Origin: a virus
DNA length: 52,734 nt
Virus record (IMG/VR): IMGVR_UViG_3300033155_001357
Span: 1 to 52,734 of that record
Reading direction: 5' to 3' (one strand)
Shown here one piece after another: positions 17,451-26,635 of the stretch; position 1 is the stretch's first letter; the number at the start of each line of letters is the position of its first letter. The notes under the pieces are model-generated. The model was not told the origin of the DNA. It was given only the letters and a program-made list of their open reading frames with translations, and did no database searches. Position numbers and translations under genes: made by a program.

Positions 17451-18009
17451 TAATCACCTCTTCTGCCATTTTCATGTACTGCTTTTGTGCAAAAGCACGT
17501 GGTACTGCCCACAAATACATAGAGCCGCTGATCTTGTCTGCTCTACGTTCTGCACTAGATCTTACCCATGTTTGCATATATAGACTATTGTCCTGAGAGA
17601 GTGTATATCTATATTTAGTTCGATCAGCATCATATTCAAAGTAAAACCTACCGAGAGCAAAGAATACAGGGAAGAATAGAAGGCCGTATATGAGAGCTGC
17701 AACAGGTAGCCCTAACAGAGGGTGTATACCTGCTCCACAGTAGGTCAGTTGTTTGGTATGACGAGCTTCATGTGGAATAACAGACTGTACCTGCCAGCTA
17801 GTCCACTCCTTCGGAAAGAAGTGGTGATTAGCTAGCGCAGTTGCAGCTTTTACCATATATGTACTTCTCTTCAGTTGACCAAAGCTGATAACAAATAGGA
17901 TCCAAGAGATCACCTTAGATAACAAATTATCCTTGGTATGCAACTTGATTCTTTTGTCAAACTCTTGTGCGAACTTCTGTAGTTCTTCTTGGTTTTCTAC
18001 CCAGGACAT
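17428..18009 (-). CDS. Membrane protein with HExxH zinc-peptidase-like motif
   Basis: 193 residues. The motif VIPHEARHTKQL (HExxH) is followed by a hydrophobic hairpin (PVAALIYGLLFFPVFFALG) and FYFEYDADRTKYR, which could supply the third zinc ligand. A second hydrophobic segment lies at residues 31-45. The layout is that of small membrane zincins. No catalytic assignment beyond the motif is possible. The next gene overlaps its end by 23 bases. Confidence 0.6.
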   Translation of the reverse strand: MSWVENQEELQKFAQEFDKRIKLHTKDNLLSKVISWILFVISFGQLKRSTYMVKAATALANHHFFPKEWTSWQVQSVIPHEARHTKQLTYCGAGIHPLLGLPVAALIYGLLFFPVFFALGRFYFEYDADRTKYRYTLSQDNSLYMQTWVRSSAERRADKISGSMYLWAVPRAFAQKQYMKMAEEVINESTNMG

Positions 18010-18018
18010 ATTACCTCC

Positions 18019-18786
18019 TTAGATGTTAGAAAGTATCTCGCTGTTAGGCTTGATACGCTTGCGTTCTCTACTCCAACTGCCACAGTCGTTACACTTCCAA
18101 CGCTGGAATTTGGAGATGGTTGTGTAGGCGAAGCCTCTCTTAACCACATCTTCTGAACCACATTTTGGACAGACTCTGTCGTTAATGTACACACCATAAT
18201 TAGGCATACAATTAGCGAATGGCATCAGTGCATGGTAGATACTCTCAAGGAGACGTACATCTTGACTACAGTAAGAAACCATCTTCTTCCAGGCTGACTT
18301 CTTGCCTGCAAGACAGTCTTCCCATAGCTTGAATCCACCTGTGGACTCCTTTTTACCTAGATCTAGCATTTGACCCAAGTCAGTAAGCTTATTTGACATG
18401 AATGCAAAGTGCTTGCGAGCCACCATTAGTGTATCTACTACCTTATATGGTGAAGGTGGCTGAATGCCATGTGCGATGAATCTAGTATTGATTTTCTTGA
18501 TGTCAAAGCGAGATGCGTTATGACCAACAACAATGTCTGCCTCATCTAGCAGTGGCCATACAGCTTTCATAACCTCAAAGTCATTCGCTACGTCCTTCTC
18601 ATACAACTTGTGGTCTGGTAGTGCTGAACTGATGATCTTCTTATCGCCTACCCACTTGGCACACCAACACAGGATGTACCAATCTTCAGGCACCATGTCC
18701 ATTGTATATACCTTCTGCCATAGCCTCCAGATATATGCAGCGGCTGGGGCTGTTTCAATGTCTATCATTAAAATCTTTGGTTGCAT
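18019..18786 (-). CDS. DEDDy 3'-5' exonuclease with C-terminal zinc ribbon
   Basis: 255 residues. The RNase H-like exonuclease motifs are complete: ILMIDIETAP (D-x-E), VVGHNASRFDIKK and SYCSQDVRLLE (the Y of DEDDy). Residues ~205-245 form a zinc ribbon (CPKCGSEDV and CNDCGSWSR) like those of transposase or transcription-factor ribbons. It likely proofreads or trims DNA in the Pol III alpha neighbourhood, since that polymerase lacks its own DEDD exonuclease. A gap of 60 bases follows upstream. Confidence 0.85.
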   Translation of the reverse strand: MQPKILMIDIETAPAAAYIWRLWQKVYTMDMVPEDWYILCWCAKWVGDKKIISSALPDHKLYEKDVANDFEVMKAVWPLLDEADIVVGHNASRFDIKKINTRFIAHGIQPPSPYKVVDTLMVARKHFAFMSNKLTDLGQMLDLGKKESTGGFKLWEDCLAGKKSAWKKMVSYCSQDVRLLESIYHALMPFANCMPNYGVYINDRVCPKCGSEDVVKRGFAYTTISKFQRWKCNDCGSWSRERKRIKPNSEILSNI

Positions 18787-18846
18787 TAATTTACTCCTTT
18801 AGATGGGTTACATGAGCACGAATGTTCTGTGGTTGTCTTGTGTAGC

Positions 18847-18999
18847 TCATGTTTTTAACAGTCTAATACGTCTCATAGCTGTATTGAATCGCCAACATGC
18901 ATAGAGAATCAGGGCCAACCCAAGGGTGATTGATCCAATCTTCCCCCAAACTAGGATAGCACCACCGACTACTAGCAGATGTTCAAGGATATGTCTCAT
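18847..18999 (-). CDS. Small single-pass membrane protein, 50 aa
   Basis: ATG at 18999 overlaps the dnaE stop (ATGA), ending TGA at 18847-18849. Residues ~8-35 are hydrophobic (LLVVGGAILVWGKIGSITLG), then a basic tail RFNTAMRRIRLLK. Translational coupling makes it a credible gene. Function unknown. Confidence 0.6.
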   Translation of the reverse strand: MRHILEHLLVVGGAILVWGKIGSITLGLALILYACWRFNTAMRRIRLLKT

Positions 19000-21674
19000 T
19001 TGAACTCCTTAAGTTGCTTCTTCAGTGCAGTTCTTTCTCCACAACAGGAGAATACGCCAAACTGCCACTGATTTCCTTCTTCTGATATGGCTGTGAGTTT
19101 TACTTTGAAATCATTTCCGTGGATTTCAGACAAGTGTTCTGCAGCTTGATTGATAGTTGCTATTGGAACTGTAATTTTGATAGGACGGTTCCTATAGGCT
19201 CTGATACTTGGAAGCATCCTGACGCGAGAGACTCTGATTTTGATTACCTGATCGGTATCACTCTCAATGACTTCTACTTCTCCATCATAGTAGGCTGGGG
19301 TTTGGATATCTATTAACTCCTTTGCCTTCGCGTATGGACCAGAGAAGACTACTGATTGTATTGTACCAGTTTTGTCTTCTAGATCCACGTAGGCCATCTT
19401 TTGCTTAGCTTTCTTAGTAGTTATCTCCTTTATCACATTTGGAATTGCAACCAGAGTGACCCGTGCCTTAGGCTGGATCTTTTTCTCTCCCGCTAATTCT
19501 TTAATCTGTGCGATTGTGTATGAACCTTTTTCTTTTCTGTTATCCAATGGGTGTCCTGATACATAGTAGCCCATCAATTCTTTTTCATGACCTAGCAACT
19601 CTGGTTGTTCCATTTCCTGTGCTGGTGGTATGCATGGAAGTAGGGCTGGATCTGGTAGAGCTGGAAGCTTTAGTTTGTTTGGTTTCTTAAACGCTAGTGC
19701 TGGTGTTGGAGCCCAGACTTTGGCTTGTCTTCTTTCATACAAAGTCATCTCTTCCCAATCGTCTAGCTGTAGTTCTCTAGTGACCCACACTGCTAGTTTT
19801 TTTATATAAGTTGTGTCTTTAGCTACCCAGCGCTTGTGTTCTTCTTTGTGTCGCAAGACCTCATCTACTGCGTCTAACAATGATTGTCTGGTGTAATCAC
19901 CAAGACTATCGAATGCGCCTGCTAGCACTAGAGACTCTATCTTCTTGCGATTGATCTTGCTTAAATCTACACGCTCTGCAAAGTCAAGTATATCTTTGTA
20001 CAGCCCATTCTCTTCTCTTTCGGTTATGATCTCCTGTACTGGTTTACCAAGGTTTTTGATAGCACTCAAGCCAAATCTAATTGATTTTTCTCCTGCTACA
20101 GCAAAACTGTATTGTGATTCATTTACAGAAGGACCAAGTACTTCGATGTTCTTGTCCTTACAGTAGGCAATGTACTGGATGATCTTATCTACTTCATCTG
20201 AATCACTGATGAGACAGGAACACAAAAACTCTAGAGGATAGTGGGTCTTGAGGTAGGCCATCTGGTAGCCTATATACCCATAGCAAGCAGCATGTGCTTT
20301 GTTAAAGCCATAGCTAGCAAAGGACTCGATGTCTTCCCATACATTCTGTGCATCAGACTTAACGATGTCCTTTTCCATCATACCTTCGATGAACTTCCCA
20401 TGCTGGGCATCCATCTCTTTCTTCTTTTTCTTACCTACTGCTCTACGCATGAGGTCAGCTTCTGCAAGACTGTATCCTGCTAGCTGTCTACAAATCTCCA
20501 GGATTTGCTCCTGGAAAATGAGCATGCCATCAGTGACCTTCAGGATAGGTTCTAGTTCTGGAATGATGTAGTGTGGGTCTGCTTGTCCTGCCTGCACCTT
20601 TAGATAGTGCTGTAACATGGTGCTCTCTAGTGGACCAGGACGATAGATAGCTACAAGTAAAGCTAGGTCGTCTAGAGAACGTGGCTTGATTTGTACAACT
20701 AGGTCACGCATACCAGAGGAGCCCTCCAACTGGAAGACGCCTGTTACATCACCTGTTTGTAATTGGTCATATACTGCATCATCATCTACGGGGATCTGCA
20801 ACGGATCAATAGTGATACCATGGCGTTCCTTAATCAGGTCAGTGCATCTTTTTATTGTCGTTAGAGCACGCAGTCCCAAGAAGTCAAACTTGATGAGGCC
20901 ACATTCTTCAACGGTATTCATTTCGAACTGAGCAGTAGGTGCTTTATCCTTGCCTGGATAGAGAGGGATTGTTTGAGTAACAGGATCTGCAGAGATCACA
21001 ATACCACTGGCATGGGTACCGAATGAGCGCAGACGGTTCTCAATTTGCTCTGCCCACGTGAGAATCTGCTTCTCTTCACAGTCAGGACCGTTACGGAACG
21101 CACCTAGCCTCGGCACCTTCTCATAACATGTCTTGAGAGGCACTGGTTTCCCCGCTATGGGCTCCAGTGTCATTTTAGCTAGCTTGTCACCTGCTAACCA
21201 ACTAAAGCCTAGAACGTTGGCTGCGGCCCTTATAGAGGCCTTGGCTTTCATTGATCCATAGGTACCAATGTGGGCTACCTTGTCGTGTCCATACTTATCC
21301 TTGGCATACCCAATAACTTCACCTCTGCGGTCTTCGCAGAAGTCCATGTCGATGTCTGGCATGGAGACTCTGTCAGGATTGAGGAATCTTTCAAAGATAA
21401 GGCCGTGTTCAATCGGATCCAGGTGCGTAATCTCCAGCACATACGCCACCAGAGCACCAGCAGCAGATCCTCTGCCTGGTCCAACAGGAATCTCGTTAGC
21501 CAGCGTCCAAGTAAGTAGATCCGAGACAACAAGAAAGTAGCCGCAGTATCCCATTGTGGTGATAACGCTAATTTCATACTTTAACCTTTTTTGATACTCA
21601 GACTTGTCTGTCAGGCCTCTCTTCTCTAGGCCCTTCTGACATCTATACTGGAAATAAAGTTCAAGCTCAGTCAT
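18996..21674 (-). CDS. dnaE: DNA polymerase III alpha, catalytic part lacking the PHP domain
   Basis: 892 residues. It begins at the residues that follow the PHP domain in a normal DnaE. The palm carries PVGPGRGSAAGALV, the catalytic Asp pair in MPDIDMDFCEDRRG, and the third Asp in IKFDFLGLRAL; then FQLEGSSGMRDLV and YRPGPLEST. The beta-binding/HhH region (YGFNKAHAACYGYIGYQMAYLK) and a C-terminal OB fold (AYVDLEDKTGTIQSVVF) are present. With the 318-residue PHP protein at 23170 the total is about 1210, the usual DnaE length. This is the replicative polymerase of the phage. Four small genes lie between the halves. Confidence 0.92.
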   Translation of the reverse strand: MTELELYFQYRCQKGLEKRGLTDKSEYQKRLKYEISVITTMGYCGYFLVVSDLLTWTLANEIPVGPGRGSAAGALVAYVLEITHLDPIEHGLIFERFLNPDRVSMPDIDMDFCEDRRGEVIGYAKDKYGHDKVAHIGTYGSMKAKASIRAAANVLGFSWLAGDKLAKMTLEPIAGKPVPLKTCYEKVPRLGAFRNGPDCEEKQILTWAEQIENRLRSFGTHASGIVISADPVTQTIPLYPGKDKAPTAQFEMNTVEECGLIKFDFLGLRALTTIKRCTDLIKERHGITIDPLQIPVDDDAVYDQLQTGDVTGVFQLEGSSGMRDLVVQIKPRSLDDLALLVAIYRPGPLESTMLQHYLKVQAGQADPHYIIPELEPILKVTDGMLIFQEQILEICRQLAGYSLAEADLMRRAVGKKKKKEMDAQHGKFIEGMMEKDIVKSDAQNVWEDIESFASYGFNKAHAACYGYIGYQMAYLKTHYPLEFLCSCLISDSDEVDKIIQYIAYCKDKNIEVLGPSVNESQYSFAVAGEKSIRFGLSAIKNLGKPVQEIITEREENGLYKDILDFAERVDLSKINRKKIESLVLAGAFDSLGDYTRQSLLDAVDEVLRHKEEHKRWVAKDTTYIKKLAVWVTRELQLDDWEEMTLYERRQAKVWAPTPALAFKKPNKLKLPALPDPALLPCIPPAQEMEQPELLGHEKELMGYYVSGHPLDNRKEKGSYTIAQIKELAGEKKIQPKARVTLVAIPNVIKEITTKKAKQKMAYVDLEDKTGTIQSVVFSGPYAKAKELIDIQTPAYYDGEVEVIESDTDQVIKIRVSRVRMLPSIRAYRNRPIKITVPIATINQAAEHLSEIHGNDFKVKLTAISEEGNQWQFGVFSCCGERTALKKQLKEFK

Positions 21675-21840
21675 TCTTTTCCGTTTCTAATTGTTCAGCA
21701 GGGTCATCACCCAGGAGTTTATCAATGTGAGCAAGCATTCTTATGCGTTCTGTGGCTTGAAAGATATAGGAAGTCATCTTTTTGCCATGTTGGACAGTAA
21801 GTAGAAAGCCGTTCTTTACTTTGTATATGATAAATTTCAT
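21667..21840 (-). CDS. Small hypothetical protein, 57 aa
   Basis: ATG at 21838-21840 overlaps the previous stop (ATGA) and its own stop at 21667 overlaps the dnaE start by eight bases. It has a beta-strand start (MKFIIYKVKNGFLLTV) and a helical C-terminus. The double overlap supports real translation. Function unknown. Confidence 0.6.
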   Translation of the reverse strand: MKFIIYKVKNGFLLTVQHGKKMTSYIFQATERIRMLAHIDKLLGDDPAEQLETEKND

Positions 21841-22226
21841 GTCAGTTTGTCTTCATGCCAGGCAAAGTTCTTTCCTTCTGTTACCCCAAGTACTGCTGAG
21901 TTAACTCTTGCCCAACCCCATACTTGAGGAATAAGAATCTTGCGGCCAGCAGGGTTAGCATAACCATGTATGTCAGGCCCTACTTCACACACTAGGATTT
22001 TCTCCTGTGGTAGTGGTCCAATCTTGTGCGCTAATTCATCTCTGAACTTTTCTCTCATGAGTACTACATGATCAGCCCAGTGAACTAACAGGAGTAATGT
22101 TGCTGCACTGTTGTTAGACACTCCACATGGAATAGCATCTGCTGGTGGGAAGTGGAACTTGAGGACATCAGCTAAAGCTAGACTACGTGATAGTCCTGCT
22201 CTACACATAGTTAGGATTCTACTCAT
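21837..22226 (-). CDS. Protein tyrosine phosphatase-like protein (CX5R)
   Basis: 129 residues from the ATG at 22226 (ATGA overlap with the upstream gene). ILTMCRAGLSRSLALADVLK presents the C-x5-R-S phosphate loop after a beta strand, as in low-molecular-weight phosphatases. The end DPSA-type loop is not evident, so a nucleotide- or protein-binding relative remains possible. It stands between the two dnaE pieces. Confidence 0.5.
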   Translation of the reverse strand: MSRILTMCRAGLSRSLALADVLKFHFPPADAIPCGVSNNSAATLLLLVHWADHVVLMREKFRDELAHKIGPLPQEKILVCEVGPDIHGYANPAGRKILIPQVWGWARVNSAVLGVTEGKNFAWHEDKLT

Positions 22227-22894
22227 TTGTACACTCCTGGTGAGAAGCACTTCTTACACTTTTCACATGCGTTCTCCATTGCCATACGTCCTGAGTCTAC
22301 TGGACAGCATCGCTTAGCATCATATGGTAACTTACCCTTCATGCTGTGGGCATCGAAGATAATGGGTGCGCCTAGTGTGTCCTCGTCTGCAGTCTGACGT
22401 AGGTAAGAATAGTAGACACGTGGATGGTTTACTTTGTCTACCAACTTCTTCCGCCTTTTACTTTCTGGATCTCCGTCTAGTGAGAACATGATATACACAT
22501 TAGGCATGTCACGTGCAAGTTGCTTTATTGCATCCACTCTACGTGTTACTACCTTGTGACGTGTATCTGGATATTTGGTGCCAAGGATATTAATCACCTT
22601 GACTGTCTTTGGATCTATATCACCAACACCACACCAGCGTAGCCATGTAAGGTTCTTCCTTCTGTATCCTTCAGCTATCACGCGGGCGATCTCTTCTGGT
22701 TTTGCATTCTGGAATACAGAATAGACCTTCTGTTGCCGGGCAAGTGAGGACTTCATGACAAGTCTGCCATGGCGTCCATAGCAAAGTCCGAAACAAGTTT
22801 TGGTAGGTTTACAGGTATGTTCGATTGGAAAGTTGATAGACCAGCGGGTCTTATAGTTGCTACTGACTAGGTGTAGTCTCTTCTCCATTTTCAT
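22223..22894 (-). CDS. GP88-like phage protein
   Basis: 223 residues with PIEHTCKPTKTCFGLCYGRHGR near the start, a C-x(n)-C-x3-C pattern seen in the Gene Product 88 family of actinobacterial and other phages, followed by WLRWCGVGDI and a C-terminal CEKCKKC. Cysteines may bind metal. The family has no established biochemical role. It overlaps both neighbours. Confidence 0.55.
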   Translation of the reverse strand: MKMEKRLHLVSSNYKTRWSINFPIEHTCKPTKTCFGLCYGRHGRLVMKSSLARQQKVYSVFQNAKPEEIARVIAEGYRRKNLTWLRWCGVGDIDPKTVKVINILGTKYPDTRHKVVTRRVDAIKQLARDMPNVYIMFSLDGDPESKRRKKLVDKVNHPRVYYSYLRQTADEDTLGAPIIFDAHSMKGKLPYDAKRCCPVDSGRMAMENACEKCKKCFSPGVYK

Positions 22895-23183
22895 CCTCTT
22901 CTTCTGGTAGTAGTTCTGGGCGGGGTTCTACTCTTACAAACTCTTTAATCTTTTCTTGAAGGGAACCTGTTGGACCAACACCTGCTTGTAAAGTCTTATG
23001 CAATAAGGTCCAGGGAGGGCGAACACGTTGAACTTTTCCATCGTCATCACAGATGATCTCTTCAGCTGCGATTGAGTAATAATCGCCTTCGTATTCTCCA
23101 AGCATCATACATACTGATTCAATATGTTCTTCCCACAGTTTTTGGTCCCATTCATAAGTTTGTTCGTAATCACTTATTAACAT
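22860..23183 (-). CDS. Hypothetical protein, 107 aa
   Basis: Acidic and Trp/Tyr-rich N-terminus (YEWDQKLWEEHIES), Pro/Glu-rich disordered tail. It overlaps the PHP gene by 14 bases and the GP88-like gene by 35. Its place inside the split polymerase locus may mean a polymerase accessory, but this is only positional. Confidence 0.55.
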   Translation of the reverse strand: MLISDYEQTYEWDQKLWEEHIESVCMMLGEYEGDYYSIAAEEIICDDDGKVQRVRPPWTLLHKTLQAGVGPTGSLQEKIKEFVRVEPRPELLPEEEDENGEETTPSQ

Positions 23184-24126
23184 TCTTTCTCCATTCTAGG
23201 AATTCTTGATAGTCATCTGTTTCCTCAATTGAGAAAACTGGCTCTTGATATTCACCAAGAGTAATCTCTACATTGCAAGCATCAGCTATCTTTTGGGTGT
23301 TTTCATACGCTTCTATACAGTCAATTTCTTTAGCTCTTCTCATCATCTCTTCTGGTCCTGCCACATAAAAGTGAGGACCATACAACATATTTGCATTGGC
23401 TTTGTATTCTAGTAGTGTCTTCTTGAACTGCATAGCCATCAGTACTTCATGAAGTTTAGAGTCTTCTTGTTTTAGATAGTGAGCATCAGCTGCTAGCACG
23501 AATTGGAATCCGTGGTTCTTGCCCAGGTTGAGCAGAAACTGATTGTAGACTTGCTGATAGTTATCGTCATCATTCCAAACTTGTAGTTCTAGATAGAAGT
23601 CTTCATCAAAAATGCTGCGGTAATACTCTGCGTCTTTTTGTGCACCATCATCTTCTGCCACTACAGCACAGCCATACATATCAGTAGTGAAGTGGACTTT
23701 TTTGGCTAATACGCCACCTAAGCAGGCAGTTGTTGCTACTACGTGGCCTTTTAATTTTTCTAGATGGTTCTTATAAATACGAGGTTTGTAGTAGAAGTTG
23801 TTGAGTGCGGCCTTGCTAATAAGATCTAACAATAGCTTGTAGCCTTCGTTGTCTTTAGCTAACAACACCATATGCATGTTGTCGCGCGTCTTATGCTCTA
23901 ATCCATCTGGGTCTTCTGTGATGTATGCTTCAACACCCAGGATAGGTTTGATTTTCTCTTCTCTACACTTCTTATAGAAGTCTACTACGCCTGCCATCCA
24001 GCCATGATCTGTGATGGCACAGGATGTCATACCCATTTCCTTGAGGTAAGTAATGAGGTCAGGGATAAGGATAGCCCCGTCTAGTAGTGAGTATTGACTA
24101 TGAAGATGGAGGTGAGTGAAGTTCAT
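23170..24126 (-). CDS. dnaE: PHP-domain protein: N-terminal part of DNA polymerase III alpha
   Basis: 318 residues. The PHP metal site looks intact: HLHLHSQYSLLDG, AITDHGWMAGV, LGVEAYITE, RDNMHMVLL and the late ADAHYL. In E. coli DnaE several of these residues are lost, while in Thermus and Gram-positive enzymes they support metal-dependent 3'-5' exonuclease activity, so proofreading is plausible here. The protein ends where a normal DnaE would continue into its palm domain, encoded separately at 18996-21674. It lacks intein-type end residues. Confidence 0.9.
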   Translation of the reverse strand: MNFTHLHLHSQYSLLDGAILIPDLITYLKEMGMTSCAITDHGWMAGVVDFYKKCREEKIKPILGVEAYITEDPDGLEHKTRDNMHMVLLAKDNEGYKLLLDLISKAALNNFYYKPRIYKNHLEKLKGHVVATTACLGGVLAKKVHFTTDMYGCAVVAEDDGAQKDAEYYRSIFDEDFYLELQVWNDDDNYQQVYNQFLLNLGKNHGFQFVLAADAHYLKQEDSKLHEVLMAMQFKKTLLEYKANANMLYGPHFYVAGPEEMMRRAKEIDCIEAYENTQKIADACNVEITLGEYQEPVFSIEETDDYQEFLEWRKNVNK

Positions 24127-24353
24127 TAGAGAGCTAACTCTGAATGGCGTTCTGTAACAAACTTTTTGATATCACTAATGCGTACTAGTATCACATTTTT
24201 ATCTGTAGTGATTTTCATAAGTTGGTCATAACCTTCTAATTCATAGTTGCTACTTTGAAGAGATAGCAATGCTTCTTCAGGTGAAGTTTTGTCTGTTTCA
24301 ATTTTAACAACTGCGCCATCTTCCATATGTACTAATACATCATATGTTGCCAT
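24126..24353 (-). CDS. Hypothetical protein, 75 aa
   Basis: Small alpha/beta protein (TYDVLVHMEDGAVVKIETDK, then VILVRISDIKKFV) ending with TAG that shares one base with the PHP start. Function unknown. Confidence 0.55.
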   Translation of the reverse strand: MATYDVLVHMEDGAVVKIETDKTSPEEALLSLQSSNYELEGYDQLMKITTDKNVILVRISDIKKFVTERHSELAL

Positions 24354-24362
24354 TGTTTTCTC

Positions 24363-24479
24363 CTACATAGTAGTGAATGCTACGATTAGACCGACAACTG
24401 CTGTTGTGAAAACAGTAGCTCCGATAAATAGTGTTGGCTTATCGATTTTATACATCATCTTGAAAAAATCAAGCATCAT
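24363..24479 (-). CDS. Tiny membrane protein, 38 aa
   Basis: ATG at 24479 (or 24476) after AAAGGAG; stop TAG at 24363-24365. Residues ~15-36 form one transmembrane helix (LFIGATVFTTAVVGLIVAF). The last codons of the exonuclease's shifted frame overlap its start, consistent with coupling. Function unknown. Confidence 0.55.
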   Translation of the reverse strand: MMLDFFKMMYKIDKPTLFIGATVFTTAVVGLIVAFTTM

Positions 24480-24958
24480 TCATCTCCTTTAGTGTGTGTT
24501 TCAACATCCCAACTGTTTGTATGATGTCATTCATTGCATCATGTGCCTCTAGAGGCCAGATCTACGTTATGATAGTCAAACGGCCACTTCTTTCCTACTG
24601 TAGCAAACGCTGACTCCAGAAAGTTCATGTCAAATTTTGTGTTCTGTCCAAAGATAGTGATCTCTTTACGGTCACCATTGAGTAGTCCGGTATGTTTCTT
24701 CACAAATCTCAACAGCTTGTCAATCACTTTCTCTAGTGATGGTGCTGTCTCCAAACTCTCGGGTGTAATCCCTGTGTACTCAAAGACATTGAACCCATCT
24801 TGGATTCCTCTTTCTGGATGATCTATTCTCACCAAACTTTTGAAGTGATCGATGTGACCAAGGTTGTGGTCAAGTAGAATAATACCAACCTGTGTAATCT
24901 CATTCCAATCTGGGTCTAAACCTGTAGTTTCCAGATCAACTGCTAGTAGGTACTTCAT
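24469..24958 (-). CDS. DEDDh exonuclease (DnaQ-like) with apparent frameshift
   Basis: From the ATG at 24958 the protein has motif [12 protein letters not shown] and motif [14 protein letters not shown]. The original frame then ends NVDLASRGT and stops at 24539. In the +1 frame the DNA continues [17 protein letters not shown] and stops at 24469, supplying the missing HxAxxD motif (HDAMND) and overlapping the next gene's start. The usual ~40 residues between motifs II and III seem short. Explanations are a deletion or base error at the GCCTCTAGAGGC palindrome (about 24547-24558), or programmed frameshifting. It overlaps the recA end by 23 bases. Confidence 0.7.
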
Positions 24959-26003
24959 CAGGAACTTCCTCTGGTTCTGGCTCTGGAGGTGGTGGAGGGT
25001 TAAGAATAAGCTCTCGTAGTTCATCAACTAGCTTTTCGTCTTTAGCGAGGTTGGCTGCTGTGTTGGCAGCACCTTGGCCTAGACGTTCACCCTTGTATGA
25101 AAACCATGCGCCTGATTTATCTACTAGTCCAAGAAAGACAGAGATGTCTAACAGGTCGCTAGCCCAGTCGATACCTTCACCGAAGATGATGTTAAGTTCT
25201 ACTGTCTTAAAAGGTGGGCCGATTTTGTTCTTCACTACCTTCACGCGTGTACGGATACCGTATTTGTCGTCATCTTTACCAAGGACACCAATACGTCTGA
25301 TGTCTAGACGTTGTGAGGCATAGAACTTGAGGGCATTACCACCAGAGGTTGTCTCTGGACTACCAAACATTACGCCAATCTTCATACGGATCTGATTGAT
25401 GAAGATAACACAGGTGTCTGTGTTGTGTGCTGGACCTACTAGCATACGCATTGCTTGACTCATGATACGGGCTTGAAGGCCTACATTAGCGTCACCAATC
25501 TCACCCTCAATTTCTTTACGAGGAGTTAGGGCTGACACAGAGTCGATAACAATGAGTTCAACAGCGCCTGATCTAGTTAGTGTCTCTGCTACATTCAGAG
25601 CATCCTCTCCACTATCGGGTTGGCTGATAAGTAGTGACTCTACGTCCACACCTAATGCTGCTGCGTAGTACACATCTAGTGCATGTTCTGCATCAATGAA
25701 AGCACAGGTACCACCTGCTTTTTGACATTCAGCTATAACATGAAGAGCGAGCGTGGTTTTACCAGAGGACTCGGGGCCGTAGATTTCTACAATCCGTCCT
25801 CTACCTATGCCGCCATTGAGCGCCTTGTCTAGACCAATAGAGCCTGACCTAATTCTTCCTACTTCTGGGAATGACTTAGAGTTACCAGTCATCAAGATCC
25901 CTTTGCCGAACTGTTTTTCAAGAGTCAACACAGCTGCTTCGAGAGCTTGTTCTTTGTGTTTGCCATCACCGATGGTCTTCTGGTCTTTCTTTGCTTTAGC
26001 CAT
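24936..26003 (-). CDS. recA: RecA recombinase (bacterial type)
   Basis: 355 residues. Walker [12 protein letters not shown], the Walker B strand [11 protein letters not shown]2 region [17 protein letters not shown] and the C-terminal domain are those of bacterial RecA, not UvsX. It forms the strand-exchange filament on ssDNA. The C-terminal tail is Pro/Glu-rich, as in many RecA proteins. It overlaps the exonuclease downstream and the dNTP hydrolase-like gene upstream. Confidence 0.95.
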   Translation of the reverse strand: MAKAKKDQKTIGDGKHKEQALEAAVLTLEKQFGKGILMTGNSKSFPEVGRIRSGSIGLDKALNGGIGRGRIVEIYGPESSGKTTLALHVIAECQKAGGTCAFIDAEHALDVYYAAALGVDVESLLISQPDSGEDALNVAETLTRSGAVELIVIDSVSALTPRKEIEGEIGDANVGLQARIMSQAMRMLVGPAHNTDTCVIFINQIRMKIGVMFGSPETTSGGNALKFYASQRLDIRRIGVLGKDDDKYGIRTRVKVVKNKIGPPFKTVELNIIFGEGIDWASDLLDISVFLGLVDKSGAWFSYKGERLGQGAANTAANLAKDEKLVDELRELILNPPPPPEPEPEEVPDEVPTSS

Positions 26004-26623
26004 TACTTATCCTTGAGTTTAAATCCGTCACAATCTTGGCCTTGATCTAACAATACGCTATGTCCAAATTCTGGGCAGTTATGATATACCTCGTCGATGT
26101 CGGTTTGATGTGTTCTAACATGTTCACACATTCCACAGCATTGAGAAGGTTGTTTTATATCCTCCGAAGCCCACCGGCCTATTTGTCTCCACATCTCAGG
26201 GTCTGCATCTGTGGGCATATAGCTAGGCATGTCATCAAGCTCTTTAGGTAGGAGTCCACGCTTGATCATCTCTTCAGTATGTAGAAGTGCCAGAAGGTTC
26301 CATGCTGCTTGGGCAAGGTGGTCCTCATCTTCGAGACCTTCCTGGTACTGATCAATGTGTCTTTTCGCACTGTCGAGGAAACGTGAGAGGGGTAATCCTT
26401 TCTCCCAGTTTCTGTCGTCGTATTTGATCGCACCTTTTCTAAATATTTCAGCCACTCTTCTGATTGCTGTGATAGGGAGGAGGTCATAGCGTCCTTTGCC
26501 ATCTGTTGCTGACTGGTCTTCTTTTTGTGCTCCAGTTGTGTACGTCTTACGTGTGCCACCATCTTGTAGCTCACCCTTACGACGCGCGTTATCGCGAGCG
26601 CCGTCAGTGATGCCATCACTCAT
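26003..26623 (-). CDS. dATP/dGTP diphosphohydrolase-like protein (DUF5664)
   Basis: 206 residues. The central [18 protein letters not shown], followed by [18 protein letters not shown] and a helical [18 protein letters not shown], matches the family annotated as dATP/dGTP diphosphohydrolase N-terminal (MazG-like all-alpha). It would hydrolyse dNTPs to dNMPs. A C-terminal Cys-rich part (CCGMCEHV, then C at NCPEF and DCDGF) may bind zinc. Related MazZ enzymes serve 2-aminoadenine phages, but no PurZ is visible here. Confidence 0.7.
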   Translation of the reverse strand: MSDGITDGARDNARRKGELQDGGTRKTYTTGAQKEDQSATDGKGRYDLLPITAIRRVAEIFRKGAIKYDDRNWEKGLPLSRFLDSAKRHIDQYQEGLEDEDHLAQAAWNLLALLHTEEMIKRGLLPKELDDMPSYMPTDADPEMWRQIGRWASEDIKQPSQCCGMCEHVRTHQTDIDEVYHNCPEFGHSVLLDQGQDCDGFKLKDK

Positions 26624-26635
26624 GACAATCTCCTA

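Noticed and set aside
18996-24126. Split intein joining the two polymerase pieces
   Set aside because: Neither the end of the PHP protein nor the start of the catalytic protein has intein splice-junction residues or an intein domain.
26003-26623. Evidence for 2-aminoadenine (Z) DNA
   Set aside because: Only a MazG-like hydrolase is present; PurZ and DatZ are not in this window.
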